A stretch of DNA of 47,564 bases, taken from assembly GCA_902553695.1 (NCBI GenBank), contig CACDLR010000004.1:1-47564 (forward strand). Reading direction: 5' to 3'. This DNA is from an uncultured Pelagibacteraceae bacterium (GTDB lineage Bacteria; Pseudomonadota; Alphaproteobacteria; Pelagibacterales; Pelagibacteraceae). Made by a program: the position numbers and the translations under genes. The notes under the pieces were generated by a model. It did no database searches and had not been told where the DNA came from. It saw only the letters and a list, made by a program, of their open reading frames with translations. Numbering within the stretch: the first letter of the stretch is position 1; each line of letters starts with the position of its first letter. Below are positions 35,163 through 45,031 of this stretch, piece after piece.

Positions 35163-36948
35163 TTTTTTTTTTGAACTTTTTGTAATATTTTTTTTTTGAA
35201 TTCTTTGGATACTGTTTCTTAAATTTTTTCTTTTTTTCCTCAAATTTAATAATATTAGTATCACTTTTAATTATTTTTTCAGATTGTATTGTCTCCACTA
35301 CTTTATTATTTTTTGTTTTAAAATCTATTTTGTATTCATTCACACCAAATTCCAAATCTTCTTTAAACGAAATTTTAATCTTATTCTTTTTTTGAAAAAA
35401 AACGATATCTTCCTCACTATTTTTCGATAGAAAGTCAATTATCTTTTTATTTAAATATATAATAATTTCTTTTGACTTATTTTCTAAACATTTAATTTCA
35501 GCTAATTTTAAAACCTTAAGTGCTTGAGACTCGTTTGTTAAACTCATAATCCATTTTACATTGCTTTCCCTCAATCTTTGCCTTGACATTTCAAGTAAAC
35601 CAAAATGTGTAATTCTACCAATTTGAATTCTTGCTCTATCTTTTCTGCATTTTTCTTTTAGTTTTCTTTCTACTTGTCTACGATTTGAAAAATTATGCAT
35701 ATCAATAAAATCAATTATAATTAAACCAGATAAATCTCTTATTTTAATTTGTCTTGCTATTTCTTCTGCCGCTTCTAGATTTGTATCTAAAGCAGTACTT
35801 TCAACATTTTTTTGTTTAATTGATTTACCAGAATTTACATCTATAGATACCAAGGCTTCTGTGGGGTTAATTACCAGATAGCCGCCTGATTTAAGCTTTA
35901 CTTCAGATTTATATATCTCATATAATTTATTTTCTATATCATTTTTAAAGAAGAGAGGAATTTTATCTCTATATTTTTTAACTTTTTTTATTTGTTTAGG
36001 CATTAATTGTTTAATATAAACTTTAGCCTTTTGATATCCTTCATTTCCTTCCACAAAAATATTTTGTACATCGTCATCAACCATATCTCTAATACTTCTT
36101 TTAATTATATCGCTCTCTTCAAAAATTAATGAAGGAGCAATGGACTCCATTGCTTTATTTTTTATATCTTCCCACGATGTAATCGAATTTTGGAGATCAT
36201 TTTCTATATCATTTTTAGTTTTATTAGATCCTGCCGTTCTTACTATCAACCCCATTTCTTTAGGGATTTCTATGAGATTAAGTATTTGTCTGATTTTTTT
36301 TCTATCTACAGGATTAAATATTTTTCTTGAGATTCCGCCTCCCTTAGGAGTATTTGGCATTAAGACAGTATACTTCCCAGCAATTGATATAAATGTTGTA
36401 AGAGCTGCTCCTTTTAAACCTCTTTCATCTTTTAATACCTGCACCAAAATTACTTGATTTGGTTTTATAACTTCTTGAATTTTATATTTTTTTCTCCGAA
36501 TTTGAACATCATTAGTCTTATTGAGATTATTTTTTTCATTATTTTGATTTTCATCTTCATTAATTTCAATTTTATTTTCTGGTTCAAGAATCTTTTCTTC
36601 TAAATCCTTTTCTTCTAAATTACTTTCTATTATTTCACTTTGCTTTTGAAGCTCTATTCTTGTTTCTTCCTCTTCTTTTTTAATAAGTTCAATATCACTT
36701 TTAGGTATCTGGTAATAATCACTTTGTATGTCATTGAATGAAAGAAATCCATGTCTTTCTCTTCCAAAATCTACAAATGCTGCTTGTAAAGAAGGTTCTA
36801 TTCTACTAACTTTTCCTAAATAAATGTTATTCTTAATTAAGTTATTATTTTTGCCTTCGTATTCGTAATCTTCGATATCATTTTCTGATTTAAGAACAAC
36901 CCTTGTTTGACTTGGATGCGATGCATCAATAAATAAATTTTTTGGCAT
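35155..36948 (-). CDS. rne: Ribonuclease E/G family endoribonuclease
   Basis: Endonuclease for rRNA maturation and mRNA decay, 597 aa, so larger than RNase G but without the long scaffold tail of E. coli RNase E. The S1 domain is [32 protein letters not shown], split by an acidic insert of about 80 residues. The catalytic Mg sites are in [17 protein letters not shown] and [11 protein letters not shown], and [14 protein letters not shown] ends the DNase I-like domain. The usual Zn-link CPxCxG after this point is missing: the chain runs [17 protein letters not shown]. The tail is very basic ([10 protein letters not shown]). Confidence 0.9.
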   Translation of the reverse strand: MPKNLFIDASHPSQTRVVLKSENDIEDYEYEGKNNNLIKNNIYLGKVSRIEPSLQAAFVDFGRERHGFLSFNDIQSDYYQIPKSDIELIKKEEEETRIELQKQSEIIESNLEEKDLEEKILEPENKIEINEDENQNNEKNNLNKTNDVQIRRKKYKIQEVIKPNQVILVQVLKDERGLKGAALTTFISIAGKYTVLMPNTPKGGGISRKIFNPVDRKKIRQILNLIEIPKEMGLIVRTAGSNKTKNDIENDLQNSITSWEDIKNKAMESIAPSLIFEESDIIKRSIRDMVDDDVQNIFVEGNEGYQKAKVYIKQLMPKQIKKVKKYRDKIPLFFKNDIENKLYEIYKSEVKLKSGGYLVINPTEALVSIDVNSGKSIKQKNVESTALDTNLEAAEEIARQIKIRDLSGLIIIDFIDMHNFSNRRQVERKLKEKCRKDRARIQIGRITHFGLLEMSRQRLRESNVKWIMSLTNESQALKVLKLAEIKCLENKSKEIIIYLNKKIIDFLSKNSEEDIVFFQKKNKIKISFKEDLEFGVNEYKIDFKTKNNKVVETIQSEKIIKSDTNIIKFEEKKKKFKKQYPKNSKKKYYKKFKKKTK

Positions 36949-36986
36949 ATATACCTATTATTTTTGTGTATTTGTTTCATTAAAAT

Positions 36987-37019
36987 TTTGTTAATTTTTT
37001 GTGCCTTAACATTAACAAA
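36987..37019. repeat. 9-bp inverted repeat in the rne/mrcA divergent gap
   Basis: tttgttaat (36987-36995) and attaacaaa (37011-37019) are exact inverted copies 15 nt apart in the 94-nt region between the two starts. Each arm contains a TTGTTA that could act as a -35 box, one for each direction, with the opposite arm as a poor -10 (ATTAAC) 17 nt away. An operator or an overlapping pair of promoters is possible; chance in AT-rich DNA is also possible. Confidence 0.45.
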
Positions 37020-37042
37020 TTCATACATTAAATTAAATAGAA

Positions 37043-39379
37043 ATGATTAAACATTTAAAAAAAATCATCATTTTCAGCTTGTTTATATCGATTTTAGGTT
37101 TTTTGGGAATTGTAAGTATTTTGTGGTATTATTCCAATGACCTACCAGATTATAAATTTTTAAAAAATTATAAACCACCAATATCCAGCAAATTATATTC
37201 AAGTGATGGTCAATTATTAAGTGAATTTTCATCAGAAAAAAGAATATTTGTTCCATATAATTCAATACCTACTCTAGTTGTAAATTCATTTTTATCAGCA
37301 GAGGATAAAAATTTTTTTAAACACCCAGGGGTTGATGCTAAAGGAGTATTAAGAGCATTAATTAACAATATTTCCAATATAATGACATCAAAAAGACTTC
37401 AAGGAGCCTCAACTATTACTCAACAGGTTGCAAAAAATTTTCTTTTAACAAATGAAGTATCAATCGATAGAAAACTTAAAGAAGCTATTTTAGCTTTCAG
37501 AATAGAAAGAGCTTTAACTAAAGAACGAATATTAGAATTATATTTGAATCAGATATATCTAGGAGAAGGAAGTTATGGTATTGCATCCGCAAGCTTACAA
37601 TATTTTGATAAGTCAATTAACCAATTGAATTATTCTGAAGCTGCTCTTTTAGCGGCTCTTCCAAAAGCACCAAGTAGATATAACCCTTTTAGAAATATAG
37701 AATTAGCAAAGTTTAGAAGAAATTTGGTATTAAAAAATTTATATGAAAATAAATATTTAAATGAATTAGAATATAAACAATTTTCAAAAAAAAATATTAT
37801 TTTAAAAAAAAGAAAATCTGTTTATTTAGAGAACTCTAATTATTACGTTGAAGATATTAGAAAACTAATTGTTGACAAATATGGTTTTGATAAAGTTTAC
37901 AAACAAGGGTTTACAATAAATACACCATTAAATTTGAATTTACAGGAACATGCTACACAATCATTAAGACAAGGTTTAATAGAATTTGATCAAAAAAAAG
38001 GTTGGAGAGGAGCTTTGCTTAACAAAAATTATAATTCAAATTGGTTTAAAGATTTGAAAATTTATGAATTAGAAGAATCAATAGGATGGAAACTAGCTAT
38101 TGTAAAAAAAATTAATAAATTCTCATGTGATATAGAAATTCAGGATGGAAAAAAAGGTATAATAGAATATTCAACGATAGATTGGACAAAAAAAAATTTT
38201 GAAGACTTACTTAAAGTTGGTGATGTCGTGTATGTAGAAAATATCAAAAATAATAAATTTTATTTAAGACAAATGCCAAAAGTTAATGGTTCTATCATTG
38301 TGATGGATCCTTACACTGGAAGAATATTAGCTTTAAGTGGAGGCTTTAGTTTTAAAATTAGCGAGTTCAATAGAGCAACCCAAGCCTTAAGGCAGCCCGG
38401 ATCAGCATTTAAACCATTTGTTTATGCTCTTGCTTTAGAAAACGGTTATACACCTGCGACACTCATTTTAGATGCACCAATTGTATTTGATCAAGGTGAA
38501 GATTTAAAATTATGGAAACCAGAAAATTACGGAAAAAAATTCTATGGTCCATCGACATTAAGAACAGGTGTAGAAAAATCAAGAAATTTAATGACAGTGA
38601 GAATTGCCCAAAACCTAGGTATAAAAAAAATTGCAGATTTTTCGAAAGAAATCAATATTTATGAAAATCCTGAAGAACTTTTATCTTTATCATTAGGTTC
38701 TAGCGAAACAACTTTGCTTAAATTGACTAGTGCATACAGTAGTTTTGTTAATGGTGGGAAATTAGTTAATCCAAAATTTATTGATAGAATTCAAGATAGT
38801 GAAGGTAATACAATTTTTAACTCTGAAAGTAGACAATGTGAAGGCTGTCAACAAATTTCTTATTTAAGTAAAAAAATTCCAAAAATAAAAAATAACTTTA
38901 AACAAATAATGAGTAAAGAAACCGCATATCAAATGACATCAATTTTAGAGGGGACAGTAAAAAGAGGAACTGCAAAAGGCCTTAAAGATTTAAATTTAGA
39001 TCTTGGAGGAAAAACAGGCACAACAAATAATAATACAGATACCTGGTTTGTTGGATTTTCATCAAATTATGTAATTGGAGTTTATGTTGGCTATGATGAA
39101 CCTTCATCTTTAGGTAAATATGAAACTGGTTCAAGAACTGCTATGCCAATATTTAAAGCTTTTGTAAAAAATGCTGTCAAAAAAGAAAACGCAAGACCAT
39201 TTAAGATCCCACAGGGAATCAAAATGCTAGTAGTGAATTCGAATACTGGTGAAAGAGCATCTTATAATGACGAATCAATTATAATCGAAGCTTTTAAGGA
39301 AAAAGATTTAGTTAATAATAAGATTCAATATGGTAATCTAGATTATATTTCAAAAGAAAATATATATAAATTTTATTAA
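37043..39379 (+). CDS. mrcA: Penicillin-binding protein 1A
   Basis: Bifunctional class A enzyme that polymerises and cross-links peptidoglycan. One N-terminal helix (IIIFSLFISILGFLGIVSILW) anchors 778 residues in the periplasm. The transglycosylase domain has FLSAEDKNFFKHPGVD and LQGASTITQQVAKNFLL; the transpeptidase has the serine motif RQPGSAFKPF, KSRNLMT and KTGTTNNNTDTWFVGF. It is divergent from rne; the amidase gene that often lies between is absent. Its stop overlaps the prfB start (TAATG). Confidence 0.95.
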   Translation: MIKHLKKIIIFSLFISILGFLGIVSILWYYSNDLPDYKFLKNYKPPISSKLYSSDGQLLSEFSSEKRIFVPYNSIPTLVVNSFLSAEDKNFFKHPGVDAKGVLRALINNISNIMTSKRLQGASTITQQVAKNFLLTNEVSIDRKLKEAILAFRIERALTKERILELYLNQIYLGEGSYGIASASLQYFDKSINQLNYSEAALLAALPKAPSRYNPFRNIELAKFRRNLVLKNLYENKYLNELEYKQFSKKNIILKKRKSVYLENSNYYVEDIRKLIVDKYGFDKVYKQGFTINTPLNLNLQEHATQSLRQGLIEFDQKKGWRGALLNKNYNSNWFKDLKIYELEESIGWKLAIVKKINKFSCDIEIQDGKKGIIEYSTIDWTKKNFEDLLKVGDVVYVENIKNNKFYLRQMPKVNGSIIVMDPYTGRILALSGGFSFKISEFNRATQALRQPGSAFKPFVYALALENGYTPATLILDAPIVFDQGEDLKLWKPENYGKKFYGPSTLRTGVEKSRNLMTVRIAQNLGIKKIADFSKEINIYENPEELLSLSLGSSETTLLKLTSAYSSFVNGGKLVNPKFIDRIQDSEGNTIFNSESRQCEGCQQISYLSKKIPKIKNNFKQIMSKETAYQMTSILEGTVKRGTAKGLKDLNLDLGGKTGTTNNNTDTWFVGFSSNYVIGVYVGYDEPSSLGKYETGSRTAMPIFKAFVKNAVKKENARPFKIPQGIKMLVVNSNTGERASYNDESIIIEAFKEKDLVNNKIQYGNLDYISKENIYKFY

Positions 39380-40477
39380 TGGAAAACGAATTTAATTCAG
39401 AAAAAATAGAAATTGAAAAAATTAATTTAAAAGTAAAGGAGTTTCTTTGATAAGAAGGGCTTTTTTAAAAAAATTGAAATTTTAAATAAAAAAATTGAAA
39501 ATCCTGATTTTTGGAAAAATAAACAAGAAGCTGAAAAAGTTCTAAAAGACAAAAAATCTTTTGAAGATTTAGTCGAAAATTATAAATCCAATATAAAACT
39601 ACTTGATGAATTATCGGATTTATTTCAATTAGCTAGTGAAGAGAAAAATCAGCAGATTATTAGTGAAGTACTTTTGAAAATAAAGGATTTAAAAAATGAA
39701 GTTAAAAACAATGAAATAAAATGTTTTTTATCTAATGAAAATGACAAATTAGATTGTTTTTTAGAAATACATGCAGGTGCAGGTGGAACTGAAAGTCAAG
39801 ACTGGGCAGAAATGCTTAGAAGAATGTATATTAAATGGTCTTCAAATAAACATTTTAAATTTCAAATGATTAGTGAGCACAAAGGTGATGAAGCAGGAAT
39901 CAAATCATCCACAATTAAAATTACTGGAGAATATCTTTACGGATATTTAAAAAATGAGTCTGGCATTCATAGACTAGTTAGGATTTCACCCTTTGACTCA
40001 GGAGCTAGAAGACATACTAGTTTTGCAAGTGTATGGGTATATCCAGTTTTAGATGAAAATATAAAAGTAGAAATTTTAGAGAAAGATTTAAGGGTTGACA
40101 CCTATAGATCCAGTGGTGCAGGTGGTCAGCATGTAAATACAACTGATAGCGCTGTCAGGATAACTCATTTACCAACTAATATTGTTGTTCAATGCCAAAA
40201 TGAAAGATCTCAACACAAAAATAAAGAAACTTGCATGACAATGCTCAAAGCTAGATTGTATGAACATGAATTAGAAAAAAAAGAGAAAGAAGACAAAAAT
40301 ATAGAAAAATCAAAATCAGATATTGGATGGGGTCATCAAATTAGATCTTATGTATTACATCCATACAGACTAGTTAAAGACAATAGGACTGGACAAGAAA
40401 GTTCGGATCCAGACAAAATATTAGATGGGAATTTAGATAGTTTTCTAGAGAGCAATTTATATAAATTAAATGTTTAA
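39379..40477 (+). CDS. prfB: Peptide chain release factor 2, with programmed +1 frameshift
   Basis: RF2 ends translation at UGA and UAA. The ORF track shows only 39674-40477; the gene starts at ATG 39379, is read for 23 codons to CTT, meets TGA at 39448-39450, and continues after skipping one T (DKKGFFKKIEILNKK...). The total is 365 aa, as in E. coli. The peptidyl-hydrolase motif SSGAGGQHVN and the stop-codon-reading SPF (VRISPFDSGARRHTS) confirm RF2 rather than RF1. This is not a broken gene: the frameshift lets RF2 limit its own synthesis. It overlaps the AsmA-like gene by 8 nt. Confidence 0.96.
39437..39450 (+). promoter_or_regulatory. prfB programmed +1 frameshift signal
   Basis: AGGAG (39437-39441), TTT, then CTT TGA: the internal Shine-Dalgarno-like element lies three bases before the slippery CTT, as in the classical RF2 site (AGGGGG TAT CTT TGA). 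When RF2 is scarce the ribosome pauses at TGA, slips one base and reads GAT. Confidence 0.95.
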
Positions 40478-42668
40478 AAATTTATTAAGAATTTTTTTAA
40501 TTTTATTAATTACAGTAATAATATTTATAGGATATTTAAGTATTTTTGGGATAAAAACAGATAGATTTAACGATTTTATAAAAACACAAATTATTAAACA
40601 AGATAACCGACTTGATATAGAAATTGTAAATATATTTATAAAATTGAATATTAGAGAAAGAAGTTTTTCATTAAACAGTAAAAATGTAAATTTGTTTATT
40701 CTTGAAGAGGAACAGCAAATTAAAAATATAGATGTCTTAATTGCTTTAGATTCTTTTTTAAAACAAGATTATAAAATAAAAAAAATAATTATAAATTCGC
40801 AAGAAAATAAAATTGTTCAACTTTTAAAATTTATCAAAGCTTACAAAATTAATATTCCAATTATATATTTAGAAAATATCGTATCGGAAGGAAAAATTGT
40901 TTATGACATAATAATTAATTTTAGAGACGAAAAAAATTATAATAGTGAAATCAATGGAAAAATATTAGACACAAAGTTAAATATTTTTGGAAAGGAAAAG
41001 TTTGAAGCAATTAATTTAAGTTTTAAATATAATGGTCAAGACCTAGAAATTGATAATTTGAAATTTAAATATAAAAAAGAAAATTTTACAAGTGATAAAA
41101 TTTCAATGAATTTATCAGACAATAAGATAAATATAAAAGGCAAAATTCAACATAAGATTAATTCAAATTTATTATCTTACATTTTAAATTACGAAGTTAG
41201 AGATTTTTTAGGTGAGAATGTTTCATTATTTTCAAAATCTGAATTTGAAATTATGCTTAATAAAAAGTTTAAGATAAAAGATTATACGCTAAAAAGCGAA
41301 ATAACTTTTAAAGATTTATTAGTAAAATTAAAAAATCTCAAAATAAAAAACTATTTAAAAGAATTTGAAAATAAAATCCTATTTAAAAATGGAAAGTTAA
41401 ATTTTAAAATTGATAATAACAAAAATTTTACACTAAAGATTGATAGCAAATATATATTAAAAAATAATAAACAACCAAAAGATTTTTTGCTAAACTATTC
41501 AAAAAAAAATGCTACCGCTAGATTTGAATTAAATGTAGATTTAATCGAAAATGAAATTTTAATTGAAGAGATTGATTTTCACAAAAAAGCTGATGAGGAA
41601 CTCATTCTATTTGTCGAAGCAACAAACAATAATAAAAAATTAGAATTAAATAAAATTAAACTTTATAACAGTAAAAATAATTTTAATTTAGAAAATATTA
41701 TCCTTAACAAAAAATATAAAATCTTAGATTTTCAATCAATAGAAGCAAAATATTATAATAAAAATAAATTTTTTAATGATATATTAATCAACAAAAAAAA
41801 TAATGAAATATTAATTAATTCTAATAGATTTGATTTTAGTTCAAATATAGAAAGAGTTTTGAAAAGTGACAATAATAAATATCTTTTAGATAATTTTAAG
41901 AACTTAAATTCAATTTTAATAATTAATATTAATTTTGCGAAACTAGATGAATATCATAGTTTAAAAAATCTTAACGGAGATGCATTAATAAAAAAAAACA
42001 GAGTCGATATATCCAAAATATCTGGAAAATTTAATTCAAATGAAAAATTTATTTATACGAAGGATAGAGTTGGGGAAAATGTGGTCACAACCATTTTCTC
42101 GGATATTGCTAAACCTTTTGTTAAAAAATTTAAGTTTATAAAAGGTTTCGAGGATGGAAAATTAGATTATGTATCAACTGAAATTAATAAAGATCTTTCT
42201 AAATCTGAATTAAGAATTTATGATTTTAAACTTCAAGATATGCCAGCTCTTACAAAGTTATTATCGCTTGCTTCATTACAAGGAATTGCTGATTTAGCAA
42301 CTGGCGAAGGTATTCGTTTTAATGAATTTGAAATGTTCTTTGATAATTCAAAAAATTTGATTACGATTAATGAAATATATGCCTTAGGACCAGCAATTTC
42401 TATTATGATGGAAGGATACATTGAAAAAAATAAATTAGTTAGCTTAAGAGGAACGATGGTTCCAGCTACAACAATTAATAAAACAATTGCTAAAATTCCT
42501 TTATTAGGAAATATTTTAGTTGGAGATAAAGCTGGAGAAGGTGTCTTTGGAGTAAGTTTTAAAATAAAAGGTCCACCAGAAAATTTGGATACCAGAGTAA
42601 ATCCTATAAAGACCTTAACACCCAGATTTATTACTCGGACTTTAGAAAAAGTTAAAAAATCTAATTAA
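40470..42668 (+). CDS. AsmA/YhdP-like large envelope protein
   Basis: A 732-aa protein anchored by one N-terminal helix (FLILLITVIIFIGYLSIFG), followed by a long beta-rich periplasmic region and a conserved C-terminal AsmA-like block: DMPALTKLLSLASLQGIADLATGEGIRFNEFEM, ALGPAISIMMEGYIEKNKLVSLRGTMVPATTINKTIAKIPLLGNILVG and GVFGVSFKIKGP. YhdP-type relatives are thought to move phospholipids from inner to outer membrane. The middle part is poorly conserved and lysine/asparagine rich. It overlaps prfB by 8 nt and the end of convergent tyrS by 8 nt. Confidence 0.82.
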   Translation: MFKNLLRIFLILLITVIIFIGYLSIFGIKTDRFNDFIKTQIIKQDNRLDIEIVNIFIKLNIRERSFSLNSKNVNLFILEEEQQIKNIDVLIALDSFLKQDYKIKKIIINSQENKIVQLLKFIKAYKINIPIIYLENIVSEGKIVYDIIINFRDEKNYNSEINGKILDTKLNIFGKEKFEAINLSFKYNGQDLEIDNLKFKYKKENFTSDKISMNLSDNKINIKGKIQHKINSNLLSYILNYEVRDFLGENVSLFSKSEFEIMLNKKFKIKDYTLKSEITFKDLLVKLKNLKIKNYLKEFENKILFKNGKLNFKIDNNKNFTLKIDSKYILKNNKQPKDFLLNYSKKNATARFELNVDLIENEILIEEIDFHKKADEELILFVEATNNNKKLELNKIKLYNSKNNFNLENIILNKKYKILDFQSIEAKYYNKNKFFNDILINKKNNEILINSNRFDFSSNIERVLKSDNNKYLLDNFKNLNSILIININFAKLDEYHSLKNLNGDALIKKNRVDISKISGKFNSNEKFIYTKDRVGENVVTTIFSDIAKPFVKKFKFIKGFEDGKLDYVSTEINKDLSKSELRIYDFKLQDMPALTKLLSLASLQGIADLATGEGIRFNEFEMFFDNSKNLITINEIYALGPAISIMMEGYIEKNKLVSLRGTMVPATTINKTIAKIPLLGNILVGDKAGEGVFGVSFKIKGPPENLDTRVNPIKTLTPRFITRTLEKVKKSN

Positions 42669-43887
42669 ATTCAATTTTATAATGTTTCTTTTTACCAATT
42701 GATAATTTAAAATAATTTTTATTTTCTAATTCAATTTTAGAAATAAGCAAATCTTCTTCAATTTTTAAATTATTTATTTTAATTCCTCTATTTTTAATCA
42801 TTCTTTTTATTTCACTTTTTGAACTTTCTAATTTTGTATGTAAAATTAAATCTGTTAAATATTTATTTTTAAATAATTTTTTTTGAACTTTAAATGATGG
42901 TAAGCCCTCATTTGAAGAATTTTCAGAAAATATTTTTTTTGCTTGTGCATAGCAATTTTTAGACTCTTCCTCTCCATGAAGCATTGCAGTAGCATGATTT
43001 GCTAAAATTACTTTAAGATCATTTATATTATCATTTTTTCTTCCTTCTATTTCTGTAATAGAAATTTCTGTGAAAATTTTTAAAAATTTAAATAAATCTC
43101 TATCATCAACATTTCTCCAAAATTGCCAATAATCATAAGTTGAAAGTTTTTTTTGATCCAACCATATAGCTCCACTTTCAGTTTTTCCCATTTTTGCACC
43201 AGATGATAATGTAATTAAAGGAGTTGTTAATCCAAAAACGTCTTTTGATGAATGTCTTTTTATAAGGTCAACGCCGTTAACAATATTTCCCCATTGATCT
43301 GATCCTCCTATTTGCAATTTACAATTATGTTTATTATTTAATTCTAAAAAATCGTAAGCTTGTAAAATCATATAATTGAATTCCATGTAACTTAAGGATT
43401 GTTCTCGCTCTAAACGTTGTTTTACACTATCAAAACTTAACATTTTATTGATTGTGAAATGTTTTCCTATGTCTCTAAGAAATGAAATATAATTTAGGTT
43501 TTTCAACCAGTCATAATTGTTTACAAAAATAGGTACTGTTTCTTTATTTTCAGACTTTAAAAATTTTTTTAATATCGTCTCAATGTTGCTGATATTCTTT
43601 TCAATTGTATCTTCACTCAACATTTGTCTGGTTTTGTCTTTACCAGACGGATCCCCAATTCTTGTTGTACCGCCACCCAATAGTACAATTGGCTGATGAC
43701 CATGTTTTTGCAAAAGTCTTAAGCACATTATTTGTAGAAGACTTCCGACATGTAGACTATCCGCTGTACAATCAAAACCAATATATGCTTTGATTTTCCC
43801 ATTATTAAGGAGTTTATCTAACGCCTTATCATCAGTGCATTGATAAAAATATCCCCTGTCATGGAATTCTTGTAAAAATTTATTCAT
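42661..43887 (-). CDS. tyrS: Tyrosyl-tRNA synthetase
   Basis: Class I synthetase for tRNA-Tyr, 408 aa. The HIGH-like motif is in GFDCTADSLHVGSLLQI, the tyrosine pocket includes YMEFNYMILQAYDF and QIGGSDQWGNI, and the KMSKS equivalent is KMGKTESG. A C-terminal S4-like RNA-binding domain follows (SSKSEIKRMIKNRGIKINN). The order tyrS divergent from anmK is widely conserved in proteobacteria; 46 nt separate the starts. Confidence 0.96.
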   Translation of the reverse strand: MNKFLQEFHDRGYFYQCTDDKALDKLLNNGKIKAYIGFDCTADSLHVGSLLQIMCLRLLQKHGHQPIVLLGGGTTRIGDPSGKDKTRQMLSEDTIEKNISNIETILKKFLKSENKETVPIFVNNYDWLKNLNYISFLRDIGKHFTINKMLSFDSVKQRLEREQSLSYMEFNYMILQAYDFLELNNKHNCKLQIGGSDQWGNIVNGVDLIKRHSSKDVFGLTTPLITLSSGAKMGKTESGAIWLDQKKLSTYDYWQFWRNVDDRDLFKFLKIFTEISITEIEGRKNDNINDLKVILANHATAMLHGEEESKNCYAQAKKIFSENSSNEGLPSFKVQKKLFKNKYLTDLILHTKLESSKSEIKRMIKNRGIKINNLKIEEDLLISKIELENKNYFKLSIGKKKHYKIEFN

Positions 43888-43933
43888 ATAGATAAACTAG
43901 TTTATACTTATTTATATTTAATCAATAATCAAT

Positions 43934-45031
43934 ATGGATAAAACTATAAATGCGTTAGGGCTAATGAGCGGAACATCGATGGATGGAGTAGATGCTTCCA
44001 TTATTAAATCTGATGGTGAAGATAATATTGAAATAATTGGCGATTTATATCAAAAATACGACCCAGAATTGAAAAAATCTCTCATCAATTTTGGTAAAAA
44101 AATAAATTCTCTAGAAGATCTAAAAGCTAATGAAAAAGAATACAAAAATTTAGAGAGAATTATAACTTTAAAACATTCAGAAATTTCAGAAAATATCTGT
44201 AAAAAATACTCTGCAAAAATTAAAATCGTAGGATTTCATGGACAAACAATATTACATAGACCGAAACAAAATTATTCAATCCAAATGGGAAATGCAAAAT
44301 TGTTATCTCAACTACTTAAAAAAGATATAATAAGTCAATTTAGAAAAAACGATTTAGAAAACGGAGGCGAGGGTGCCCCACTAACACCAATTTATCATCA
44401 TTTGCTTAAATCCAAATTAAATTTTAAAAAACCAGTTATTTTTTTGAATTTAGGTGGAATAGCAAATTATACATTCTCTAAAGGCAATAAGTTTTATGCA
44501 AAAGATGTCGGTCCAGGAAATTGCTTAATGGATAGTTATATAAAGCAAACTAAAAATTTAGATTACGATGATGAAGGTAAAATTGCAAATTCTGGTCAAG
44601 TTGACAATGTTCTTATTAATAATATTTTTGAACATGAAATATACAATGCACAAAAAAAACACTCATACGATGTTAAAGATTTCGATATAAATTTTGTAAA
44701 AGGACTTTCACTTGAAAACGCCCTAGCAAATTTAAACTATTTTACAGCAAAAGTTATTGCTGAAAATATTAAAAATGACTTTAATGAAGATTTCGTTGTA
44801 GTTTTGTCTGGAGGTGGGAGAAAAAATAAAACTTTGATACTTAATCTTAAAAAAATATTAAAAAATAATATTTATAATATTGATGATTTCAATATCAATG
44901 GAGATTTTGTAGAGTCCCAAGCTTTCGCTTATTTGAGTATTAGATCTTTGTATAAAAAAAATATTTCATTTCCAGAAACCACGAATGTAAAAAAATCTAT
45001 TTCAGGTGGAGAATTAACAAAATTTACTTAA
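43934..45031 (+). CDS. anmK: Anhydro-N-acetylmuramic acid kinase
   Basis: Phosphorylates and opens anhydroMurNAc released during wall turnover, returning it to amino-sugar metabolism. The 365-aa protein opens with the phosphate loop LGLMSGTSMDGVDASII, has GFHGQTILHRPK, NLGGIANYTF and KDVGPGNCLMD, and ends with VVLSGGGRKNKTL. Its presence implies real peptidoglycan recycling. Its stop shares TTAA with the stop of the convergent hydrolase. Confidence 0.94.
   Translation: MDKTINALGLMSGTSMDGVDASIIKSDGEDNIEIIGDLYQKYDPELKKSLINFGKKINSLEDLKANEKEYKNLERIITLKHSEISENICKKYSAKIKIVGFHGQTILHRPKQNYSIQMGNAKLLSQLLKKDIISQFRKNDLENGGEGAPLTPIYHHLLKSKLNFKKPVIFLNLGGIANYTFSKGNKFYAKDVGPGNCLMDSYIKQTKNLDYDDEGKIANSGQVDNVLINNIFEHEIYNAQKKHSYDVKDFDINFVKGLSLENALANLNYFTAKVIAENIKNDFNEDFVVVLSGGGRKNKTLILNLKKILKNNIYNIDDFNINGDFVESQAFAYLSIRSLYKKNISFPETTNVKKSISGGELTKFT

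Noticed and set aside
39448-39450. In-frame TGA in prfB, a possible pseudogene
   Set aside because: The AGGAG-TTT-CTT-TGA context is the standard RF2 frameshift signal and the downstream frame is intact.
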